Below, in pieces: positions 57,447-64,000 of a stretch of DNA of 64,000 bases; the stretch's first letter is position 1, and each line of letters begins with the position of its first letter. Position numbers and translations under genes: made by a program. A model generated the notes under the pieces. The model had not been told where the DNA came from and made no database searches. It worked only from the letters and a program-made list of their open reading frames with translations. Source of the stretch: Chlamydia gallinacea 08-1274/3 (GTDB taxonomy: Bacteria > Chlamydiota > Chlamydiia > Chlamydiales > Chlamydiaceae); contig NZ_CP015840.1 in the NCBI RefSeq assembly GCF_000471025.2, positions 992,001 to 1,056,000 on the forward strand, in the 5' to 3' direction.

Positions 57447-59429
57447 TTATTTAGCGTTAAGAAGTGTTAATAAATCCTTCTCATACAAAACAGGAATATG
57501 GAGTTCTTGGGCTTTGAATAGCTTGGATCCAGGATGGTGACCAACAATAATATAGTCCACATGCTTAGAAATGGCTGAAGTTACCTTGCCTCCATGGTTC
57601 CGGATTATCCTCTCTACTTCAGGTCGTGTCATGGTTTCTAAAGTCCCTGTAATCACAAAAGTTTTCCCGAGAGAAGCTGACTTTTTCTTTTGAGAGACGA
57701 TCTGAACTCCCAAAGAAAACATTTTATTAATGTCGTCAATATTCTCAGAATGAGAAAAATATTCTATAATTGATTGAGCTATTTTTTCTCCCACACCATC
57801 AATAGACTTGAGTTCCTCTAGCGAAGTGCCCAAAAAAGCATCAAAAGTAAGAAAATGTTCTGCTAAAGACGACGCTACCCCACTCCCAACAAAGGGAATG
57901 CCTAGAGCAACAATAAAACGATCTAGGGGCACAACCTTAGACTCCTGAATGCTTTTCAGAAGATTTTTCACTGATTTATCTTTAAAGCCCGGCAATTGTA
58001 AAAGATCTTGCTCAGTAATTTGAAAAATATCACAACACCGTTGTAAAACACCTAAATCAAAAAGCTTCGTGATTACCTTCTCGCCCAAGTGATCAATATC
58101 TAAAGCTCCACGACCAACAAAAAAACGGATTTTTTCTATAGCTCCTGCAGCACACCGAGGATTCGCGCACCGAACAGAAACTTTATTTGATTCACGAATG
58201 ACACGACTGTGACAAACAGGACAAAATTCCGGCATATGCCAAGGTTGTGTGCCCTCGGGGCGCTTTTCCAAACAAACGCCAACAATTTTCGGAATAATTT
58301 CTCCTCCCTTTTCCACATAGACCGTGTCACCAATGCGAATATCTTTTCTTTCAATTTCTTCTTCATTATACAGAGAAGCACGAGAAATCCTGGATCCCGA
58401 TAAAACTATAGGGCGCAATTTCGCTACAGGAGTAAGGACTCCCGTTCTCCCCACCTGAACAAAAATATCTTCAAGAAGGGTCTCTCCCTGTTCAGGGGCA
58501 TATTTATATGCTAATGCCCAACGATAATGCTTCCCTGTCATCCCCAAGACCTGCTGATCCCGAAGATTGTCAACTTTAATCACTACTCCATCAATTTCCA
58601 TAGGCAGGCCATCCCGAATTTTCCCTACCTCATCAAGAACCTGGACCACCTCATCCACTGTTTGGCATTGTTTAGGCCTACCCAATACAGGAAATCCCCA
58701 ATCCTTACATAATAAAAGATTTTGATAATGCGACTCTGTGCCTCCCACCAACATGCCATAAATAGAAAGTTCAAGATTCCTTTGTGCTGCTTCCTTGGAA
58801 GATAAAAGCTTTAAAGTGCCTCCCGCAGCATTTCTAGGATTAGCAAACACAGGCCTATTTGCTTCCTTCTGCTGCGCATTCATTTGCGCAAATGTTGCCT
58901 TAGAGAAAAAAACCTCCCCTCGCACCTCAACAATATCAGGACACTGGTGGTGAAGACGCAAAGGCAAAGAGCGTATTGTACAAATATTTGCTGTAATATC
59001 TTCCCCTGCAAACCCATTACCACGACTTAAAGCTTGAACAAGAATTCCCTGTTCATAACGAAGAGACACAGCAATCCCATCGATTTTCAGTTCTAAGGTA
59101 TACACAGGAACCCTGCCTAAGATTTTTTCTACTCGAGAAAAAAAATCATTGAGATCTTCATGTGTATAGCAATTAGCAATAGAAAGCATCGGTTGAGAAT
59201 GGGCAACAACAGGAAACGCCCCCGATGTACGATCCCCAAGACGCATAGACGGTGACCAAGAAACTACCCACTCGGGATGCATAGCTTCTATAGAAAGAAG
59301 CTCTTGCATCTTCAAATCATAATCATAATCGGAAATCCTAGGTTGGTGCAGAACATAATATAGATAATCATCTTCTATAATTTCTTGGCATAAAGCCAAG
59401 TACTGCTCCTGAGAATCGGCACTCTGCAT
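57447..59429 (-). CDS. ligA: NAD-dependent DNA ligase LigA
   Basis: LigA seals nicks in DNA using NAD. From ATG 59429 the protein is 660 residues. The Ia domain motif [18 protein letters not shown] is near the N-terminus, with the adenylated lysine in ELKIDG (Lys115). GEVFF and DGVVIKVDN lie in the adenylation domain, then the OB fold, a zinc finger CPVC...CANPRCAAG, HhH motifs ([22 protein letters not shown]) and a C-terminal BRCT domain ([19 protein letters not shown]). An upstream ATG at 59468 would overlap pkn1 by 32 bases and add 13 residues; AAGGAG lies between the two starts, 15 bases from the later ATG, so the start is not certain. Confidence 0.94.
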   Translation of the reverse strand: MQSADSQEQYLALCQEIIEDDYLYYVLHQPRISDYDYDLKMQELLSIEAMHPEWVVSWSPSMRLGDRTSGAFPVVAHSQPMLSIANCYTHEDLNDFFSRVEKILGRVPVYTLELKIDGIAVSLRYEQGILVQALSRGNGFAGEDITANICTIRSLPLRLHHQCPDIVEVRGEVFFSKATFAQMNAQQKEANRPVFANPRNAAGGTLKLLSSKEAAQRNLELSIYGMLVGGTESHYQNLLLCKDWGFPVLGRPKQCQTVDEVVQVLDEVGKIRDGLPMEIDGVVIKVDNLRDQQVLGMTGKHYRWALAYKYAPEQGETLLEDIFVQVGRTGVLTPVAKLRPIVLSGSRISRASLYNEEEIERKDIRIGDTVYVEKGGEIIPKIVGVCLEKRPEGTQPWHMPEFCPVCHSRVIRESNKVSVRCANPRCAAGAIEKIRFFVGRGALDIDHLGEKVITKLFDLGVLQRCCDIFQITEQDLLQLPGFKDKSVKNLLKSIQESKVVPLDRFIVALGIPFVGSGVASSLAEHFLTFDAFLGTSLEELKSIDGVGEKIAQSIIEYFSHSENIDDINKMFSLGVQIVSQKKKSASLGKTFVITGTLETMTRPEVERIIRNHGGKVTSAISKHVDYIIVGHHPGSKLFKAQELHIPVLYEKDLLTLLNAK

Positions 59430-59436
59430 GCTACAG

Positions 59437-61290
59437 CTACTTAACTCCTTTAGCACAACGAAATCCATATGTACTATTGACTACACCGGGATTATTACGA
59501 TGACGATGAGAACAGCGTAGATCACCTTTTAAGCTTTTCCAACATCCCCCGCGCAATACACGATATACTCCTTGCGCAGGACCTTGAGGAGAATGCGATT
59601 CCTGGGAAGAAACTTCATAGAAATCATAGCCATACCAATCATGGCACCATTCATATACGTTACCAGCCATATCGTATAATCCATAAGAATTGGCTGGATA
59701 GCTCATCACAGCAGTCGTGTCAGAACTAAAAAAATTAGCCTGAGTTTTATCTATCTCTTCTCCACAAGGATACCGTTGTTGTGAGATCCCCCCATACGCA
59801 GCGATTTCCCATTCGGCTTCAGTTGGCAAACGTTTCCCTAACCAAGCTGCATATTCAGAGGCTCCATACCAAGTAACTCCCACAACAGGATGTTTCGCAT
59901 ATCCAGGCTCTATAACTAATTTACCAGATCGACGTTGGATACGCGAATCCTTAAGACGAATCAATTCATTGTAATGCTTATCCTGTTCACTTCCTGTATA
60001 TTCTAAGTATCGAACAAACTGTTCATTGGTCACAGGATGGATATCCAAAAAGAATCCTGGTAATACGATCGTATGCACGGGATGTTCATCACGCTGTCCC
60101 TCACGACTTCCTCTAGTAAATTCTCCCCCAGAAATAAATACCATTTCTGTAAATAAAGGTTGTGGTTGCGTTTCTTCTTTTTCTTCTTCTACATACCTAC
60201 TGACTATAGGCTCTCGTACGAGTAAAGATTGCAGAGCATGAGAATAACTTTCTTCCTCCTTGTCCCCATCCTCTACAGAGTCTAAAGAAGTATTCATAGC
60301 TTCATCAATAGACTTAGCTTCTACAAGAACGAAAGCAGGAGCAGTGACATCTATACTTTCCACTATATTTTCTCCTTCTTTCATTAAAGAAAATACCTGA
60401 GGATTTTCTATTTCTTGATGACTATCACGAGTCTCATCCACGCACTGCATTTTTACATTGAGCAACTGCTCTCCCAAAACCTTTTTTTTCAGAATAGAGA
60501 CTAACTTCTTAGGACGTTGCTCTGGAGAGTAGTGTAAACAGGAATGAAGCAGACCATCCCAGTCATATAGGTAACCTGGGAATATTTCTGAGGGCAAAGG
60601 AAACATGCCTTGAGGAAGACGTCGAAATAAAAGGAAATAAACAATCACACCAAAGGCATAGGTGTCTTCTTCCACTGTCCCAGAGGGAATCTCAGGGGCT
60701 TGAAAAAGAGTTGCTTGTTTCAATTGAGTAAAATAAGAACCTTCTGGGCACTCATGTAGTATATGGCGCAAAGCATGTTCTTTTAATAAAAAAGAAAACC
60801 CTAATTCAGGAAGAAAAATACGCGTCATATTACCCGAAAGGTCTACATGAACAGAATCCAAATTCAAATTTCCATGCACTAGTCCATGACCATGAACATA
60901 GTCTAAAATTTGTGCCAACTGCTCTACAAAATCATAAATCTCTAGTTCTCCTAATCCTTCCGTTTTACTGGAAAGATATTGGCTTAATGAACATGTAGGA
61001 ATTTCTTTATCTTCTGTAACTAAAAAATACTGACCATTTACTTGAGAAACATTTTCTATCGTCACAATGCCAGAATGCTTTAAAGTAGCTAACCTAACAA
61101 CAGCTTCATGAAATACATTCATGAATGCTTCTGAAGAAGTCATTTCTGGATGCAACAATTTTAAAATATAACGTTTTTTAATAAAACGATGCTCAGCAAG
61201 AATGTCCTGACACCATACAGTCCTTCTCAAATAACTAAGAACCTTATAATCTCCTAAAGACTCTACTTCTATGTCCTGCGCATTGTTCAT
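59437..61290 (-). CDS. pkn1: Pkn1-like protein: degenerate Ser/Thr kinase domain fused to a formylglycine-generating-enzyme-type domain
   Basis: A 617-residue protein. Residues about 15-275 have the protein-kinase fold order, with Lys44 in YILKLL and Glu62 in the C-helix. The catalytic HRDLKPEN loop is HGNLNLDS at 139-146 (Asp to Asn141, Lys to Asn143), and the DFG is ELG at 162-164, so catalysis looks lost. An acidic linker follows. Residues about 383-615 form a sulfatase-modifying-factor (FGE/DUF323) domain: [41 protein letters not shown] and the terminal [13 protein letters not shown]. trachomatis Pkn1 has been reported to autophosphorylate, so activity should not be dismissed. Located upstream of ligA as in CT_145-CT_146. 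Confidence 0.9.
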   Translation of the reverse strand: MNNAQDIEVESLGDYKVLSYLRRTVWCQDILAEHRFIKKRYILKLLHPEMTSSEAFMNVFHEAVVRLATLKHSGIVTIENVSQVNGQYFLVTEDKEIPTCSLSQYLSSKTEGLGELEIYDFVEQLAQILDYVHGHGLVHGNLNLDSVHVDLSGNMTRIFLPELGFSFLLKEHALRHILHECPEGSYFTQLKQATLFQAPEIPSGTVEEDTYAFGVIVYFLLFRRLPQGMFPLPSEIFPGYLYDWDGLLHSCLHYSPEQRPKKLVSILKKKVLGEQLLNVKMQCVDETRDSHQEIENPQVFSLMKEGENIVESIDVTAPAFVLVEAKSIDEAMNTSLDSVEDGDKEEESYSHALQSLLVREPIVSRYVEEEKEETQPQPLFTEMVFISGGEFTRGSREGQRDEHPVHTIVLPGFFLDIHPVTNEQFVRYLEYTGSEQDKHYNELIRLKDSRIQRRSGKLVIEPGYAKHPVVGVTWYGASEYAAWLGKRLPTEAEWEIAAYGGISQQRYPCGEEIDKTQANFFSSDTTAVMSYPANSYGLYDMAGNVYEWCHDWYGYDFYEVSSQESHSPQGPAQGVYRVLRGGCWKSLKGDLRCSHRHRNNPGVVNSTYGFRCAKGVK

Positions 61291-61444
61291 GAATAAACTC
61301 CCAAGCCCATTCGAGATTTTCTATCTTCAGCCTATGTTCAGCCAATATAGTAAGGGAGGGTGATGTTTGCAACATACAAGCAACAAAAGAAGTTCTCTCA
61401 TTGACAGCATCGCCACAAAATGCAAGTGACTTTCTCAGCTCCAT
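61244..61444 (-). CDS. Possible small hypothetical protein overlapping pkn1 start
   Basis: A 66-codon frame from ATG 61444 to a stop inside the pkn1 start region (47-base overlap). The translation contains [20 protein letters not shown], an amphipathic helix, but no family is recognised and no ribosome site precedes it. It may be a remnant of a neighbouring gene or chance. Confidence 0.25.
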   Translation of the reverse strand: MELRKSLAFCGDAVNERTSFVACMLQTSPSLTILAEHRLKIENLEWAWEFIHEQCAGHRSRVFRRL

Positions 61445-61620
61445 TCTATATCAACTTAGTTGAAATATTATGGCCTAAAAAGATGTTCTCTAGAATCAAA
61501 AGATGCAACTAATTTTTCCTATTCAAAAGTGAAGGGCAAGGCTACTTCCTAAAAAAATAATAAAATGTAGGAAGGAATGAAAAATTAGGAAAGCGAAAAC
61601 TTATAAAATAAAGAAAAATT

Positions 61621-61656
61621 AAAATCTTGTAAGTCTTATAAAGCTTACAAGATTTT
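61621..61656 (-). terminator. Rho-independent terminator of the Inc-like gene at 61732
   Basis: A perfect 13-bp inverted repeat (61621-61633 with 61644-61656) with a 10-base loop, about 75 bases past the stop. On the minus strand the arm runs into TTTTAATTTTTC, a good U-tract. Confidence 0.75.
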
Positions 61657-61731
61657 AATTATAATTACCACTACTTAGAATACCAATCAAAGCGTTATAA
61701 GAGATATTCTCAGACTTGGCTGGCAAAAAAA

Positions 61732-62253
61732 TTACAACGAATTAGTTCCTTCGCCACCGCTACCTGCATTACCTGCATCGCTTGCACTCGCAGGGAAAAC
61801 TGGGGACAAAGCAGCAGACTCACCATCTGCAGGAACCCTAATAGGGTCTTGTGGAATTACAGGAGCCCCACCCGAACTGGGAGTCTCAAAACTATCTTGT
61901 GGAGTTACAGGAGTCCCGCCTGAACTAGGAGCCTCCGAAGGTTTTTCTTCTTTTTTAGCTTCAAACATACGCTTTAGTACTATAGCAGCAAAAGCTAAAC
62001 CAAGCAAAGCAAAAGCAATAACGGCTGCACCACTCATCAAGCCAATTAATGTTCCACAAGTTATAGCTATCGCTCCTAATGCAAGAGCAGATAAAGAAAC
62101 TAAACTTATTAAAACAGTGGTGCATAGTCTAGTGATATTAGAACAACGGGTCTGCTCGTAAAAACTAGGAATTGCTTGAGATGATAAATCTAAGCTTCCT
62201 AAGCCTCCCCAACCTTTTTTTATTTCGTCTGTGATACCACTTGTAAGTTCCAT
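61732..62253 (-). CDS. Putative Inc protein with Pro/Gly-rich repeat tail
   Basis: From ATG 62253, chosen because GAGGAGG stands about six bases upstream, the protein is 173 residues. Two adjacent hydrophobic segments (about 43-68 and 70-95) make a bilobed Inc domain. The C-terminal tail is acidic and contains a duplicated unit, PSSGGTPVTPQD (109-120) and PSSGGAPVIPQD (125-136), followed by a Ser/Ala/Gly-rich end. There is no signal peptide. It is the last of three small Inc-like genes on the minus strand and is followed by a strong terminator. Family not recognised. Confidence 0.7.
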   Translation of the reverse strand: MELTSGITDEIKKGWGGLGSLDLSSQAIPSFYEQTRCSNITRLCTTVLISLVSLSALALGAIAITCGTLIGLMSGAAVIAFALLGLAFAAIVLKRMFEAKKEEKPSEAPSSGGTPVTPQDSFETPSSGGAPVIPQDPIRVPADGESAALSPVFPASASDAGNAGSGGEGTNSL

Positions 62254-62507
62254 TGAAGCCTCCTCTTTCTTCAAGTTTCCAGGAAAAGATATAAAATGTT
62301 CACTTAAAAGTACATAAAATATATGTAAAAGAAAAAATTACCTTGCATAAGAAAGCATGCAAGATCGGGGAAAAATACCTAGAAACCCATGACAAAAGTT
62401 TATTTGCAATAAAAAAATTACAAACAAACCTTTGCCCCATGCACAAGTATAAAGTACCCCAAACACTCACTTCCTTAATAGCAAGAAAGCTTTTGGGAAT
62501 AATTACG

Positions 62508-62813
62508 TTAACTCTTTAATTTTTTTCCATGACAGCTAAGAAATACTCCATAGGCCCAGGCAATAGCTAATCCAAGGAGAACAAAAGATAATAAAATTGA
62601 GGAAGCTCCAGCCACACTCATAGCAAAAAATGTAGATGCTGCACAAACTCCTATACCACAAATCAAAGAACTCAAACCAACAATCGCAGCAAATAAAGCA
62701 AAAACTACTCGACAAATATTTACATGAACATTTTTATTCGCTAATTTGGAAGAAGATATACCAGAAAAACCCAATCCATCCTTCATTTCTACGGCAATTT
62801 TAGAACAAGACAT
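62508..62813 (-). CDS. Putative small Inc-type membrane protein
   Basis: From ATG 62813, with AGAGGGG five to six bases upstream, the protein is 101 residues; the longer frame to 62864 begins inside the preceding gene and is less likely. Two hydrophobic stretches (about 33-58 and 60-92) with a short hinge occupy most of the protein, and both ends are polar. The layout is like that of the flanking small membrane proteins. It starts 11 bases after the stop of the gene at 62824, so they are probably co-transcribed. No family recognised. Confidence 0.65.
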   Translation of the reverse strand: MSCSKIAVEMKDGLGFSGISSSKLANKNVHVNICRVVFALFAAIVGLSSLICGIGVCAASTFFAMSVAGASSILLSFVLLGLAIAWAYGVFLSCHGKKLKS

Positions 62814-62823
62814 GAAAACCCCT

Positions 62824-63210
62824 CTATTTATGCTTTTTTTGTAATAAATACTGTAAATCGGCAATTAACTCCGTACACCGCAAAGAATAACTTCTCCAAC
62901 GCCGATCCAATACAAGTTCTTCTTGTCTGAAGTAGGCAGATGTGCAAGAAAAAGTAAGAAATGCTGCTCCTAAAACAGTAATCGTAGGTAGTAACCAACC
63001 ACCACAGGACAATGGTAGCCAGCAAAAAATAGCGACAACAGAAACCAGAAAACAGATAACACCTAAGACAGCAGTTACCAACTCCGCAATCTGCCTACGA
63101 GTAGATACTACCTTTAAGCCATCTCTTTCCAACAAAAGATGATTAAATCGTAGCTTCATATCCTCCCGGCGAGGAAATAAGGCAGTATTCTGACTTATAT
63201 TCGTGTACAT
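62824..63210 (-). CDS. Putative small Inc-type membrane protein
   Basis: A 128-residue protein with a polar N-terminal 40 residues, two hydrophobic segments (about 43-66 and 70-92) and a charged helical C-terminus that may form a coiled coil. No signal peptide. An internal ATG at 63159 has a GGGAGG placed too close to be used efficiently, so ATG 63210 is kept. It is the first of three tandem small genes of this type, 67 bases downstream of the TPR gene. Inclusion-membrane placement is inferred from topology. Confidence 0.62.
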   Translation of the reverse strand: MYTNISQNTALFPRREDMKLRFNHLLLERDGLKVVSTRRQIAELVTAVLGVICFLVSVVAIFCWLPLSCGGWLLPTITVLGAAFLTFSCTSAYFRQEELVLDRRWRSYSLRCTELIADLQYLLQKKHK

Positions 63211-63277
63211 AAATCTTTAATTACCAAAAATTGAGGAAAATTATGAAGGAACTAAAAATTAACCTCAACTCAATATC

Positions 63278-64000
63278 TCAAGGAGCTATTGAGAATATCT
63301 TTTGTTTCATCTCACGATATAAGGTAAAAGATTTCTTAGGATTTATACCCTCTTTATCTATTAGATGCTTAGCAACAAAAAAATACTGTCTAGCTTTAAC
63401 ATAGTCATGCCTCTCAAAAAAAAGCTTGCTAAGTTTCAGATGTAAAGCAATATCATCTTGTGCTTCTTGAGCACACTGCTCTAAAAAAGCAATAGCTTCG
63501 GATATTTTTCCCAAATGCATCGCTACAGAAGCTAACCTACGACGTACTTCCATACATTTGGGAAACTTTTTCCAAGCTTTTTTTAAAGAAACTTCATAAT
63601 TGACAATTTCTTCGTAAGTAGTTCCGGGATGTGTAAAAAGCAATTGCAAAGTTGCTCTATCCATATTACCTTGAAGGTAATCCTCCCCTACAGATTTGGC
63701 GTGTGCTGCCCTTTGAAGCAAAGCCTCGCCTTCCTTTCTCTTTCCTTTTAAAATTTTTACTATGCCGAGCAATTCGTCTAATTCTCGATCTTCGACATAT
63801 TCTCTTGCTTTTTCATAAGCAACTTCTGCGCTGTCATAAGATTGTTTTTGCATAGCAAACGAACCTTTATTAATAAAGGTAAGTCCTAGTATCTCCTTAC
63901 AAGAACGGACTTTCAGCTCTTGAGCACTAATACAATCGCAATATTGTTCTGTGGGTAAATGTCGACCTCCTGCAGTTGTCTCAATATTAATTTTCCCCTC
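63278..64000 (-). CDS. TPR-repeat protein, N-terminus beyond the window edge
   Basis: The frame is open from the right edge to a stop at 63278, giving at least 240 C-terminal residues. An ATG at 63853 is internal: the 48 codons before it read as ordinary protein (TTAGGRHLPTEQYCDCISAQ and GLTFINKGSFAMQKQSYDSA). Repeated helical pairs with the spacing and Ala/Tyr pattern of tetratricopeptide repeats are visible (SYDSAEVAYEKAREYV, KISEAIAFLEQCAQEA, HDYVKARQYFFVAKHL). TPR domains bind other proteins, in chlamydiae often type III secretion partners, but no specific role is shown. It lies upstream of the small Inc-like cluster. Confidence 0.8.
   Translation of the reverse strand, partial: EGKINIETTAGGRHLPTEQYCDCISAQELKVRSCKEILGLTFINKGSFAMQKQSYDSAEVAYEKAREYVEDRELDELLGIVKILKGKRKEGEALLQRAAHAKSVGEDYLQGNMDRATLQLLFTHPGTTYEEIVNYEVSLKKAWKKFPKCMEVRRRLASVAMHLGKISEAIAFLEQCAQEAQDDIALHLKLSKLFFERHDYVKARQYFFVAKHLIDKEGINPKKSFTLYREMKQKIFSIAP

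Noticed and set aside
1..64000. CRISPR arrays, insertion sequences, prophage or rRNA genes
   Set aside because: No regularly spaced repeats, transposase or integrase genes or rRNA sequence were seen; the only clear DNA duplication is the initiator-tRNA segment.

Overview
The window is chromosomal DNA of an obligate intracellular Chlamydia of the former Chlamydophila type. The evidence is an AT-rich sequence carrying genes seen together only in chlamydiae: incA, several bilobed inclusion-membrane (Inc) candidates, the Pkn1-LigA-CT_147-MhpA block, paired long-form phosphofructokinases, the DsbB/DsbH pair and a plasticity-zone cytotoxin. I cannot fix the species from sequence reading alone. Names such as CT_131 mean the C. 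trachomatis homologue as I recall it; no search was run.

Layout. 1-4742 (minus): a partial AsmA/TamB-like protein, a YihY-family membrane protein, a methyltransferase and incA. 5081-8204 (plus): an rpe-efp-accB-accC operon. 8426-22196: the plasticity-zone-like accessory region. It holds a giant LifA/Efa1-like cytotoxin with a 14-G tract near its 5' end, a chlamydia-specific (DUF648-like) membrane protein, a gamma-glutamylcyclotransferase-like lipoprotein, an Inc candidate and a queuosine-precursor transporter next to tgt. 23561-31963: dsbB/dsbH, membrane proteins, an orphan ABC ATPase, tRNA-Ile and tRNA-Ala, an exported protein, kdsB, pyrG and yqgF. 32133-39045: two oppA genes followed by oppB, oppC, oppD and oppF. 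39300-45771: a DUF1186 protein, a DASS transporter, and two PPi-PFK-type genes flanking a hydrolase. 45842-46345: tRNA-Met and two copies of initiator tRNA on a segmental duplication. 46370-50139 (minus): leuS-waaA. 50370-52985 (plus): a hydrolase and mhpA. 53038-61290 (minus): pkn1, ligA and CT_147. 61732-64000 (minus): a cluster of small Inc-like genes and a TPR protein running off the edge.

How the genes work together. The region combines host interaction (cytotoxin, IncA and other Inc candidates, the CT_147-like protein), nutrient capture (Opp peptide importer, DASS dicarboxylate transporter, queuosine-precursor transporter feeding Tgt) and core metabolism (fatty-acid initiation, CTP synthesis, Kdo-lipid A assembly, glycolysis). 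The most striking signal is at the cytotoxin start. The 14-G tract puts an upstream 5' reading frame exactly one base out of register with the 3120-codon toxin frame. A tract of 15 or 12 G would fuse them into a protein of about 3250 residues, which points to phase variation of the toxin by slipped-strand mispairing.
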